Below, one piece after another: positions 53,621-64,000 of a DNA stretch of 64,000 bases. Under the pieces are notes generated by a model that was not told where the DNA came from, made no database searches, and was given only the letters and a program-made list of their open reading frames with translations. Within the stretch, counting starts at the first letter, position 1. Every line of letters begins with the position of its first letter. The DNA comes from Bactericera cockerelli (Eukaryota > Arthropoda > Insecta > Hemiptera > Triozidae): the NCBI GenBank assembly GCA_024516035.1, contig CM044958.1, positions 25,682,727 to 25,746,726 of the forward strand, given 5' to 3'. The position numbers were made by a program, and so were the translations under genes.

Positions 53621-54845
53621 TAATCGTTTCTCATTGAACAAGAACATACTAACACAAAATGTTTTTTAAAATACCTTTTTCTTTATATCAAAATAGTACA
53701 ACATAATAAAGACTGCAAAAGTTTAATAAATTTACAAAATATTATCTTGTTTTTTCTTCTTCAAGATTTCTGAGTTGGCAATCGGTAAATATTTGTTATT
53801 TAATTAGTATTGTTTAGGATAGAAGAACCTACCTACATATTTATCTGGCTTCATTTTATAAACTCTATTTTCGTTAGGAATATTCGCTACTTTTTTTTCT
53901 CTCGTAGGGAAGCATAAGAAAAACCATCCTTACATTATCAAGGCAATCTCTCAGGGGCTTACCATGAATAATAATTATGTGTATTGTGATACCAATAGTA
54001 TCTGATATAACTCAATTTACAGATGGTATTACCCCCAAAAAAAAACCATAAGTTGTTGGTGTTACAACAGGTCAGATACAGGTATGAATAAAATATTCCA
54101 TCAGATTTTTTTAATAATTAAAATAATATTGTCCGCCGAGAATTGAACCTCGGTCATGCGACTAACACTTTTAACACTATCACATCTTGCTAACTCCACT
54201 GACAAACTGAAAAGCAAGAAAATTATCATTTGAATTTTCCTAAACTGGCTGATGAAGGCATGTGAGACCGCGGTATTCAAAGAAGCCAATGTAAACAATT
54301 TTTGTAAACAATACAAGACGTCCTTACACAGTCTACAGCTAGAAAACTCTTCGGATTTTTGAAGAGTTTTTGGCAAATATCTAATAATTTTTCCCAGAAG
54401 ATCACATTATAAAAAATCATAAAATTATTTTTCAGCATCCTTGGGTTGGTCGCCAACTTTTATCAAACTTGCCCGTGTCTGTGCCAAAATTTGTTCAGGC
54501 AAATGTCGAGTGTTTTATTTAGTAAAAAAGTTTTTTCGTGTGTTTTTTTTCTGTTCAGGTGTAAAAAAATATGCCAAACCAAACCGTAAAAAACAAAGTA
54601 GTGTAACTAGAAACATCGAAATTTTCTTGGCTTTCTGCATAATTGTTCAGAATCAACTCATCTTAAACAGGAAAAAAGTTCTGACCTGAAGAATAAGCCA
54701 AAGTCGGACTTTTTCAGAATTTTGCAAAAAATGACTTTGTGCAGTTACAAAGGCGAATCCGAAAAAAACGGATTGCAGATCCGGGCTGGAAATGTCGTCA
54801 GTAATCTACCATTAACGGGTGTAAACGTTTTTTTGGTCCACCCTG

Positions 54846-56218
54846 TATTGAATATTATACAGTCGAATCTGGATTGAGAGAACTAGCTATATTAGAGAAA
54901 CCTGGACAAAATAATGTCCGGGTCAAATTGATCTCTCTTCAAGAAAAAATAACATCTCTTCAAGAGAAAATAACATCTCTCCAAGAGAAAATAAGTTTCT
55001 CATTTAAAAAAACGTGGATAAAAGAGAAAATAAGGAAAGTAAAAATTCCAATCCCTTGTCGAGATCTTTTATATCCAGGCTAGACTATTATGAAAGAGTC
55101 TTACGTGGTTCTTTGTTGGCAAGAAGGATATATACCTCGATTGATATGCATACTTGCATAGGCATAGGTATATTATTGTTTTCTAGTGTAGGTATTTGCA
55201 TATTATTAGGTGCCTACCTACACAATAATATATTAAAATTATTGACCGACCTTAGTATAGCTTGATCGATAAGGCGGCGGACTTGTAACCTGGAGGTCGG
55301 TGGTTCCAGTCCCGGTTTCAGCGTAGATTTAGTAAAGCGAGTTTAAGTAGTTGTGATATCACGAAAGTGATTAACACAAATATGATAACTTAAATTAAAA
55401 TTATTTACTGTAGGTACTCTTACTTTTCTTAGCAACATCGAAGTATATATCATATTGAGTCTCGTTGTTTACTGCTGCTACTTTGACATATCTCGAAAAA
55501 CAACACAGATTTAGAAACACGAATTTCGCAATTAAAATTATTTTCATTTGAAATGTCAAAAATATCAAAGACACGATATTTGGGGCAGTTGCACTGATCT
55601 AATAGAACAAAAAGATACTCATGGCCATTGACTTTGAATTTTATCTCTGACAAAAACGTGAACACTTGAAGCATATACAGTAATGTGCCTCTGTTCACAC
55701 GTATCTTAACCTCATATCTCACAGCTGATACGGTGATATGGTGGTAGGAAGCTAAGAAAATATTTCCTTGACAAATTAATTACTATGACCGTATGGCCCA
55801 TCTATACATCCTAGGTATTTATATAGCAACTATAATGCAGGCAGCATAGTATACAGGGTTACTACTTTCTAGTTCCATAGGATTTTACGTGACATTTTTG
55901 ATACATGTCTGGTATTTAATCCTTCCAGAAGTTATAGATGGTAGGTATATTATTTTAATTTTGATTTTAATTAAAAAAAATAGATACTTGTAAAATTATC
56001 CTTCAAACTAAGGTTGACTAATTAGATGAGAAAAACAAGTGGACGAAAAATAAAATAATTTTCATTTATTTAACACAAATAAAGATAGATTGAAATGCAA
56101 TAATTATCATAATATTATTTGGAATGAAGTGTAGTGCTAAACTAACAAGGATAATGCGAAAAGATGAATCTTGTTTAATTTATGTTCCTTCTTAGCATCA
56201 TTTTCCTGTTCAATTTAT
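54846..56218. other. Intergenic stretch with one SINE
   Basis: Contains a three-fold repeat of 'tctcttcaagagaaaataaca' (54932-54995) and the SINE at 55245. A minus-strand frame at 55450-55722 (VFTFLSEIKFKVNGHEYLFVLLDQCNCPKY) is not recognised. Confidence 0.4.
55245..55390 (+). mobile_element. tRNA-derived SINE family C
   Basis: 'accgaccttagtatagcttg' head, B box 'ggttccagtccc', tail 'atttagtaaagcgagtttaa' to 'cacaaatatgataact'. Third full copy in the window. Confidence 0.88.
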
Positions 56219-59200
56219 TCAAATTTGTCTATATCTATATCTTTTGTTCATTTCTACAACTTCCTTGTCATGCAACGTTTTGCCAATAAACCCAAAATTT
56301 CCTTTTTGTGGACTAGGGTGTAAAAACTCTAATAAAGAAACCAAAGCTGAGCCAAGATTGTCAATGTTTTGTAAAGATTTCGAGGAACCCAATGAATATT
56401 TCTTGTTGGTTGTTTTCGACGACTCTCCGAGCGCAGATTCTAAATAAAGTCTCTTAGAATAAAGCGCTCCCACAGTATTTATACGAGTCTCTGTGTTCGG
56501 TCTTGGTGCAGCTCGTTTTATAAGTCTTGAAAGATTTGATTTTTTATTAACTTCTCCTTTAGATTTTAATGTGGCAGGGTAACTCTCTATAGACCTCCGC
56601 CCCAAGGCTGGAGCACTGGAGGAACTGGAGCTGGATGAAGACCCACCTGGTCCTGATGATGATGAAGCGGATGAAGATGAAGCGGCGGGAGACATAGGAC
56701 TGGAGGAGGAGGAGGAGGAACTGGAGGAGGAGGCAGCCCCTCCCAGTCCAGGAGCTGCAGAGGAGGAGGAACTTGAAGATGAACCACCAGGACCAGCAGA
56801 TGAGGAAGAGGACGAGGAGGAGGAAGGAGGATACATTCCCGCCATCATACCTGGCATTCCTCCCGGCATACCTGGCATTCCTCCCGGCATACCTGGCATT
56901 CCTCCCGGCATACCTGGCATTCCTCCAGGCATACCTGGCATTCCTCCAGGCATACCTGGCATTCCTCCAGGCATACCTGGCATTCCTCCAGGCATACCTG
57001 GCATTCCTCCAGGCATACCTGGCATTCCTCCCGGCATACCTGGCATTCCTCCAGGCATACCTGGCATTCCTCCAGGCATACCTGGCATTCCGCCAGGCAT
57101 ACCTGGCATTCCTCCAGGCATCATGGGTACACAACCAGGCATAGGCATGCCAGACATTCCACTTCCAGGCAACGGCATTCCAGTGCTGGGCAATGGCATT
57201 CCACCTGGAGACATCATTGAGCCAACAGGTTTTTCAGTCAATGCTTTTGCTAGTAAGTACAGTTTAATGGGAATGTCCATCATACCTGGCATACCCATAC
57301 CTGGCATACCCATTCCTGGCATACCCATTCCTGGCATTCCCATACCTGGCATACCCATTCCTGGCATTCCCATACCTGGCATTCCCATACCTGGCATACC
57401 CATTCCTGGCATACCCATTCCTGGCATTCCCATTCCTGGCATACCCATTCCTGGCATACCCATACCTGGCATACCCATTCCCATACCTGGCATACCCATT
57501 CCTGGCATTCCCATACCTGGCATACCCATTCCTGGCATTCCCATACCTGGCATACCCATTCCTGGCATACCCATTCCTGGCATACCCATTCCTGGCATAC
57601 CCATTCCTGGCATACCCATTCCTGGCATACCCATTCCTGGCATTCCCATTCCTGGCATACCCATACCTGGCATACCCATTCCTGGCATTCCCATTCCTGG
57701 CATACCCATTCCTGGCATACCCATTCCTGGCATTCCCATTCCTGGCATACCCATTCCTGGCATTCCCATTCCTGGCATACCCATTCCTGGCATGCCCATT
57801 CCCATACCTGGCATACCCATTCCTGGCATTCCCATACCTGGCATACCCATTCCTGGCATTCCCATACCTGGCATACCCATTCCTGGCATTCCCATTCCTG
57901 GCATACCCATTCCTGGCATACCCATACCTGGCATACCCATTCCCATACCTGGCATACCCCATTCCTGGCATTCCCATACCTGGCATACCCATTCCTGGCA
58001 TTCCCATACCTGGCATACCCATTCCTGGCATACCCATTCCTGGCATACCCATTCCTGGCATACCCATTCCTGGCATACCCATTCCTGGCATACCCATTCC
58101 TGGCATTCCCATTCCTGGCATACCCATACCTGGCATACCCATTCCTGGCATACCCATTCCTGGCATACCCATACCTGGCATTCCCATTCCTGGCATACCC
58201 ATACCTGGCATACCCATTCCTGCCATTCCCATTCCAGGCATTCCCATTCCAGGCATTCCCATTCCTGGCATACCCATCCCTTGCATACCCATTCCTGGCA
58301 TTCCTCCCAGAGGTGGAAACACACCTGGCATCATTCCAGGGTTTGCCGTCAATTCCTTTGCAAGCATAAATAGTTTGAAAACATTGTTCATATCAATAAC
58401 AACACTGCTGTCGGGGTAACCGTCTCCTGACCTATCAAGCGGAAGGTTAAAATAGTCAGGCCGCCCATCCCTATTCATATCCATCGGGCTCATCATGCTA
58501 TCGGGCCTTCGGTCTCCATTTAGATCAAGAGGCATTCCCATTCCTGGCATTCCCATTCCTGGTATTCCCATTCCTGGCATACCCATACCTGGCATACCCA
58601 TTCCTGGCATACCCATTCCTGGCATCCCCATTCCTGGCATTCCCATTCCTGGCATACCCATTCCTGGCATTCCCATACCTGGCATTCCCATTCCTGGCAT
58701 CCCCATTCCTGGCATTCCCATTCCTGGCATACCCATTCCCATACCTGGCATACCCATTCCTGGCATTCCCATACCTGGCATACCCATTCCTGGCATTCCC
58801 ATACCTGGCATACCCATTCCTGGCATTCCCATACCTGGCATACCCATACCTGGCATACCCATTCCGTGCATACCCATTCCTGGCATTCCTGGCAAAACAG
58901 GTGCTATTGTTAACCCTCTGGCTGCTAGGAATAGCTTTATAGCGTTATCCAAGTCAATAGGGATCATTGTGTCAAACATGCCGTTACAATTCATATCTAC
59001 ATTCAAGTCTAAATAATCTGGAATACCATCGCGATTAATATCAACAGGCATCAAGAAACTGTCTGGTCTACCGTCATCATTAAAGTCTATTGGTATTGGC
59101 ATGCCGGATCCTCCTGCCATCATTCCCGGCATTGCCATCGGTGCTATAGACATTCCCATTCCTTCTGGACCTCTATTGTTTATTTGCAAATTACCAGTAA

Positions 59201-61694
59201 GAGCTTTTGCGCAAATGTACAATTTTATCACATCCTCCAAGTCTATTGGTATTACAGAATCAGCCATTCCATTGCAGTTGGTGTCTGTATATAAAATGTA
59301 ACTTTCCGGTAGTCCATCCATGTTGGCGTCAACAGGTACAAGAATACTGTCCATTCGAGAGTCACCATTGAAATCTAGTGGAATGGATCTCTGGAAACCT
59401 GTACCGACAGTGGGCATTGGTATTCCTCCCGTCATGAAAGGTAAAGGTAAACCCGTTGGTATCATATTACACATATTCAGAAAAGGGAACCCCATTGGAG
59501 AAATACCCATGGGGTTCATGCCTGGTGGCATACCCATTGGGTTCATTCCTGGTGGCATACCCATTGGGTTCATTCCTGGTGGCATACCCATTGGGTTCAT
59601 TCCAAATGGCATACCCATTGGGTTCATTCCTGGTGGCATACCCATTGGGTTCATTCCTGGTGGCATACCCATTGGGTTCATTCCTGGTGGCATACCCATT
59701 GGGTTCATGCCTGGTGGCATTCCCATTGGGTTCATTCCTGGTGGCATACCCATTGGGTTCATTCCTGGTGGCATACCCATTGGGTTCATTCCTGGTGGCA
59801 TACCCATTGGGTTCATTCCAAATGGCATACCCATTGGGTTCATGCCTGGTGGCATTCCCATTGGGTTCATTCCTGGTGGCATTCCCATTGGGTTCATTCC
59901 TGGTGGCATACCCATTGGGTTCATTCCAAATGGCATACCCATTGGGTTCATGCCTGGTGGCATTCCCATTGGGTTCATTCCTGGTGGCATACCCATTGGG
60001 TTCATTCCTGGTGGCATACCCATTGGGTTCATTCCTGGTGGCATACCCATTGGGTTCATTCCAAATGGCATACTCATTGGGTTCATGCCTGGTGGCATTC
60101 CCATCGGGTTCATTCCTGGTGGCATTCCCATTGGGTTCATTCCTGGTGGCATACCCATTGGGTTCATTCCAAATGGCATACCCATTGGGTTCATGCCTGG
60201 TGGCATTCCCATTGGGTTCATTCCTGGTGGCATTCCCATTGGGTTCATTCCTGGTGGCATACCCATTGGGTTCATTCCTGGTGGCATACCCATTGGGTTC
60301 ATTCCAAATGGCATACCCATTGGGTTCATGCCTGGTGGCATTCCCATTGGGTTCATTCCTGGTGGCATTCCCATTGGGTTCATTCCTGGTGGCATACCCA
60401 TTGGGTTCATTCCTGGTGGCATTCCCATTGGGTTCATTCCTGGTGGCATACCCATTGGGTTCATTCCTGGTGGCATACCCATTGGGTTCATTCCTGGTGG
60501 CATACCCATTGGGTTCATGCCTGGTGGCATTCCCATTGGGTTCATTCCTGGTGGCATTCCCATTGGGTTCATTCCTGGTGGCATACCCATTGGGTTCATT
60601 CCTGGTGGCATACCCATTGGGTTCATTCCAAATGGCATACCCATTGGGTTCATGCCTGGTGGCATTCCCATTGGGTTCATTCCTGGTGGCATTCCCATTG
60701 AGTTCATTCCTGGTGGCATACCCATTGGGTTCATTCCTGGTGGCATACCCATTGGGTTCATTCCTGGTGGCATTCCCATTGGGTTCATTCCTGGTGGCAT
60801 ACCCATTGGGTTCATTCCTGGTGGCATACCCATTGGGTTCATGCCTGGTGGCATACCCATTGGGTTCATTCCTGGTGGCATACCCATTGGGTTCATTCCT
60901 GGTGGCATACCCATGGGGTTCATGCCTGGTGGCATACCCATTGGGTTCATTCCTGGTGGCATACCACCTGGTGGCATTCCATATGGTGGCATACCACCTG
61001 GTGGCATTCCATATGGTGGCATACCACCTGGTGGCATTCCATATGGTGGCATACCACCTGGTGGCATGCCCATTGGGTTCATTCCTGATGGCATTCCCAT
61101 GGGATTCATCATGGAGTTCATTGGTCCTCCCATTCCATAAGGTGGCATACCACCTGGTGGCATTCCATATGGTGGCATACCGCCTGGCATACCTCCTGGC
61201 GGCATTCCATATGGTGGCATACCGCCTGGCATACCTCCTGGCATTCCTCCCGGCATACCTGGCATACCTCCCGGCATACCTGGCATACCGCCTGGCATAC
61301 CTCCTGGCATACCTGGCATACCGCCTGGCATACCTCCTGGCATTCCTCCCGGCATACCTGGCATACCGCCTGGCATACCTCCTGGTGGTGAATTATTATT
61401 ATTGTTGCTATTTAAGACATTTACGTCCCCGCCTCCGCTTTTTGGGTTGTTGTTGTTGTTGTTGTCATTTATTATATTTACATCTTTCCCTCCTCCTTTT
61501 GACGGAGAATTGTCATTTTTGTTAACGATGTTGACATTGGTACCACCGGAATCAGAATCTTTCTTTTTACCACTTCCACCACTAAATGTGATTTCTTTCT
61601 CTTTCACTTTCAGAGGTTTATTGTGTTTAATGAGATCCTTTGTGTCATCATCTGCTTTGCTGGCCTGAATATAAAAGAGAAAGAATAATAACAT
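56219..61694 (-). CDS. Giant Met/Gly/Pro repeat protein with calcium-loop modules (one frameshift)
   Basis: Read from ATG 61694 the frame is open to 57264. Removing one extra C near 57956 leads instead to a stop at 56219, giving 1824 residues. The N-terminus [17 protein letters not shown] looks like a cleaved signal peptide. Residues 15-105 are charged and Asn-rich, with three D/NVN(I/V)(V/I/L)N repeats. Next come GMPGG/GMPPYG repeats, about 58 units of PPGMNPMGM (27 bp), and then a module (59400-59170) with [33 protein letters not shown] and helix [13 protein letters not shown]. Two more modules (about 59110-58900 and 58535-58335) and a helix-only remnant (57282-57205) alternate with GMGMP arrays. 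The tail has MPGGMPG repeats, poly-Ser blocks and basic pairs. The loops match EF-hand-like D-x-N-x-D-G sites. An extracellular structural matrix protein is inferred; I know no named homologue. Confidence 0.75.
56860..57125 (-). repeat. 21-bp coding repeat (MPGGMPG)
   Basis: About 13 tandem units of 'ggcatacctggcattcctcc' plus one base, coding MPGGMPG on the minus strand. Variation is mainly ccc/cca at a Gly third position. Confidence 0.9.
57283..58310 (-). repeat. 15-bp coding repeat array (GMGMP), with the frame-breaking extra base
   Basis: About 68 units of 'cctggcatacccatt' with catacc/cattcc variants, plus occasional 6-bp shortened units (GMGM). 'catacccca' at 57952-57960 has one C more than every other unit. 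Confidence 0.95.
58543..58890 (-). repeat. 15-bp coding repeat array (GMGMP), second block
   Basis: About 23 units of the same unit as at 57283, in frame, lying between calcium-loop modules two and three. Confidence 0.95.
59515..61090 (-). repeat. 27-bp coding repeat array (PPGMNPMGM), about 58 units
   Basis: Unit 'cattgggttcattcctggtg' + 'gcatacc'. Most units are identical apart from cattcc/catacc and attcct/atgcct. A PFG variant ('attccaaatggc') appears at irregular spacing of about 4-10 units, and the blocks between variants are themselves repeated, so the array grew by copying multi-unit blocks. Confidence 0.95.
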
Positions 61695-62079
61695 GAGAAT
61701 GTATGTTTTAAGAAAATCAGTAGACTTTATACCTTTTATACCAATAAGATAATTTTCTATAAAAAATATCAGATAATATTTTATTTCAAAAATGATATAA
61801 ATGAAGGAATTTAAAAAATGAGATTATTTAGGCATACATTCTTTTATAATAAGTTTAGTGAAAGAGTTTGTATCAAAAAAATAATATCCTGTGTCACTAC
61901 ACGACTTTCCTTCTTGAGTTCAAAAAAAAACAAATTCGCAATCAGCACCTCAAAATCATTGGATTTTATATATTATCTTACAACTACCATCTAAGATGAA
62001 TATTTGAATAATACCTTTGGGTGGAAGAGATTGCCATAGGCAGTAACCCCACCCCTTAGTTAGCACATCTATAGATATA
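61695..62079. other. 5' flank of the repeat-protein gene with repeat fragments
   Basis: Holds a decayed copy of the repeat family at 61885-62000 (shared with 8305 and 29936) and a LINE 3' block at 62025-62075 ('gattgccataggcagtaacc'). No upstream exon or TATA box could be fixed. Confidence 0.4.
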
Positions 62080-62962
62080 CAGGGTGAGCATAAAGTCTCA
62101 CCCCACCCCCCGTATCTTGAGAATGGCTGAAAATACAAGAAAACGCAAAAACCCGTATTCCTTAATTTTTAGGGGGATTAATTTTCAGCCAATTTTTTTT
62201 TGTCTACACGGCCCCAGTCAGGCTGGGCATGGTCCAACTTTAAAATCTTAAATAGAATAGTATGTCTTGTGGCATATTGTTTTAAAGGTCTCATAGAGAA
62301 AAGATCATTACAACAAATTTCAGTGAGCTACAACTTACCGTTCTCGAGATACAGGGTCGGACGTCCTGTGTAATATCCATATATTTTGACCTATAACTCG
62401 TTGACCGTAAATTCCAGAAAAATAAAATTTGTTGATAATAACTACTTATGGCAAGAACTTTCGAACAAGTAAAAACTTGATTTGTTTTTTCGTTAAAAAT
62501 TTTCGGACTGTTCGTCCATCTGACTGACGAAACCGACCAGAAACTAATATGAACAGAGTATGTGGAGTTATACCTTTTTCGACAGGGCTTGTCATAAGGA
62601 GTTATTATCAACAAATTTCATTTTTCTATAATTTACGGTTAAAGAGTTATAGGTCAAATATATGGAAATTACGCAGGACGTTCGACCCTGTATCTCGAGA
62701 ACGGTAAGTCGTATCTCACTGAAATTTGTTGTAATGAACTTTTCTCTATGAGACCTTTAAAACAATATGCCACAAGACATACTATTCTATTTGAGATTTT
62801 AAAGTTGGTCCATGCCCAGCCTGACTGGGGCCGTGTAGACAAAAAAAAATTGGCTGAAAATTAATCCCCCTAAAAATTAAGGAATACGGGTTTTTGCGTT
62901 TTCTTGTATTTTCAGCCATTCTCAAGATACGGGGGGTGGGGTGAGACTTTATGCTCACCCTG
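62080..62962. mobile_element. Foldback element, 883 bp, TA-flanked
   Basis: Ends CAGGGTGAGCATAAAGTCTC and its complement are bordered by TA (62078-62079, 62963-62964). Arms of about 370 bp pair nearly perfectly (e.g. 'ccgtatcttgagaatggctg' with its mirror at about 62920), leaving a loop of about 140 bp at 62450-62600. There is no transposase. End sequence and TA target link it to the elements at 52358 and 26970. Confidence 0.95.
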
Positions 62963-62979
62963 TATATTTTTATCTATGT

Positions 62980-63215
62980 TTTTTTTTTTTTTTTTTTAAG
63001 ACGAGTGTTTCACAGCCTTTTTTATTTCGTAGCCATGAAACAGGAGCTACTGTCGACGCTTGTGGTCTGTGTTGTAGCCTGCCCATCCCGTAGTATGCCT
63101 CCCCTCTGATGGGCGAGAGTTTTTTTTTATCTTTTATTTGTTTATATTGTTGTCTGTATTTTAATTTTTATCATTATTTGTTTGTACAGATGTCTTGTTA
63201 ATAAATAATAATAAT
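62980..63215 (+). mobile_element. LINE 3' end fragment
   Basis: Intact version of the sequence broken by the mariner at 33221: 'tcgtagccatgaaacaggag', 'cccatcccgtagtatgcctc', 'ctctgatgggcgagag', then a T-rich stretch ending 'ttaataaataataataataa'. Confidence 0.8.
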
Positions 63216-63930
63216 AAAGTTAGTCCAAGCGCGACCACACCGAAATAACCCACCTTTAATTTTTCTAACACCTAAAGCAAGAAGTTTCCGAAATCAGTCC
63301 TAAAAGTATCTTAGGCTACAGTAATAGCTTTGACCTCTTTTAGAGTTACAGGGGTATGTCACAAAAGATCCATTTAAGGTTGCAGTGACAAAGAGCTTTC
63401 GTAGCCGACAGCCCTACTTATACCAATACCAATCCATACCACCTGGTATGTAATATAATGGTATTATGATTCCTTGTTCGTTAGATAGGAAAAGTTAGCT
63501 ATTTCAGAAGCTTTTACCAAAATCAATCATCAAAGATATAACCATTGCATCAATAAGAGGGCCTGATTCATAATCAAATAATCATGTTTAGAAACAAGTA
63601 GACGCGTTGAGGCCAGGACTGCGGCGCGTGTGAGTATATCGAGGCATGGCCGACTTGTTATGAAAACATTGTATTTTTAATGTCCACAATAGTTCGTTCA
63701 AACAAGAAAAACTTGTACCAATTTTGAATGAGACTCATCTCATGTAGCTTTACTACAGCTAAAGCGGTGTGTATGACCAAATGAAAATAGATGTTGACAT
63801 GCACCATTATATAATTTAATTAAAGATACTCGTAGATCGATACTCGTTCCTAAATTATTATTTGGTGTATTATTGCTCATGTGAAAAGGGACTGTTCTGA
63901 AATTAAGTTAGAAGAATACTAAAATTAGTT
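63216..63930. other. Intergenic stretch
   Basis: No exon or clear repeat. 'tagatgttgacatgcaccat' (63788) resembles the doubled phrase at 13517-13560, so a dispersed repeat may be present. Confidence 0.35.
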
Positions 63931-64000
63931 AGCCAGCGTCGATGGTGCGTTGAATGCACCGGTTCTCGTGAGATCACCGAAGTTAAGCAACGTCCACAGA
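63931..64000 (+). mobile_element. 5S-rRNA-derived SINE, head only (cut by window end)
   Basis: 'agccagcgtcgatggtgcgt', 'tgaatgcaccggttctcgtg', 'agatcaccgaagttaagcaa' follow 5S rRNA order. The start 'agccagcgtcgatgg' matches the copy at 52942. Confidence 0.85.

Larger units (their letters stand above)
52358..54845. mobile_element. Long-TIR DNA transposon derivative with transposase remnant
   Basis: Ends CAGGGTGGACCAAAAAAACG and its complement are bordered by TA. The inverted arms extend about 300 bp (52358-52665 and 54535-54845), including 'ggtcagaacttttttcctgt' and its mirror. Between them a plus-strand remnant (about 53070-53320) reads ADMHLAYGAANRNIW and, 25 codons later, ILLAFDDLTEKPGIF and RLNFCIQEGGRHFQHFL-stop: the two extremes of a DDE transposase of the Tc-like kind found widely in arthropods, with the catalytic middle deleted. 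A 5S-SINE (52683-52942) and a tRNA-like relic are nested inside. Confidence 0.88.

Noticed and set aside
57123..58373. Collagen-like or elastin gene on the plus strand
   Set aside because: No Gly-X-Y periodicity; the plus-strand PGIPI pattern is the reverse of the GMGMP coding array.
57123..61525. Long plus-strand open frames ([16 protein letters not shown] and LVAYPLGSF repeats) opposite the giant protein
   Set aside because: They are by-products of 15- and 27-bp periodicity. The unique segments between arrays carry calcium-loop motifs only on the minus strand, while the plus-strand frames break there.

Overview
The window is nuclear DNA from an animal, most likely an insect. It is AT-rich, its genes are split by GT-AG introns, and it is crowded with mobile-element debris: a Ty3/gypsy element, a jockey-type LINE, a mariner relic, TTAA-flanked and TTA-flanked MITEs, long foldback elements, tRNA-derived SINEs and a 5S-rRNA-derived SINE. 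The snake-like clip-domain-type serine protease and the family mix fit an arthropod. A hemipteran is my guess and is not proven by the sequence.

Layout, left to right. 1-1429 (minus) is the 5' part of an uninterrupted gypsy gag-pol frame that runs off the window. 2063-4940 (plus) holds the last four coding exons of a Na+/Ca2+ exchanger (NCX/Calx). 4941-13657 is repeat-rich intergenic DNA with a 543-bp palindrome, SINEs and MITEs. 13671-24796 (plus) is a complete nine-exon HAT1 gene (type B histone acetyltransferase, 414 codons) with a LINE in intron 6. 28600-29487 (plus) is a single-exon, arginine/serine-rich orphan gene. 31197-31424 (minus) is a short secreted or membrane-anchored protein. 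36308-38483 (plus) is a two-exon galactose-3-O-sulfotransferase-like Golgi enzyme. 42738-45942 (plus) is a four-exon DPY-30-motif protein. 46928-51404 (minus) is a trypsin-fold serine protease lacking its 5' exons. 56219-61694 (minus) is a very large Met/Gly/Pro repeat protein with interspersed calcium-loop modules. The genes do not form a pathway; each stands alone.

Two things stand out. First, in the two neighbouring genes NCX and HAT1, tandem arrays have grown out of exon 3' ends. Units of 37 bp x3, 44 bp x15 and 31 bp x about 38 each carry the last bases of an exon plus its working 5' splice site, and a 39-bp unit carries the HAT1 stop codon. The result is dozens of consensus-looking decoy donor sites inside introns. 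Second, the repeat protein at 56219-61694 joins about 58 units of a 9-residue Met/Asn/Pro repeat and long GMGMP arrays to three and a half copies of a module with D-x-N-x-D-G loops and an amphipathic helix. One extra C near 57956 breaks its reading frame.

All calls are from reading the sequence by eye. Family names rest on motif recognition, and no database search was run. Exon borders were chosen by GT-AG sites plus frame continuity. Several open frames that look long begin at GTG or TTG; where that matters I give the first ATG.
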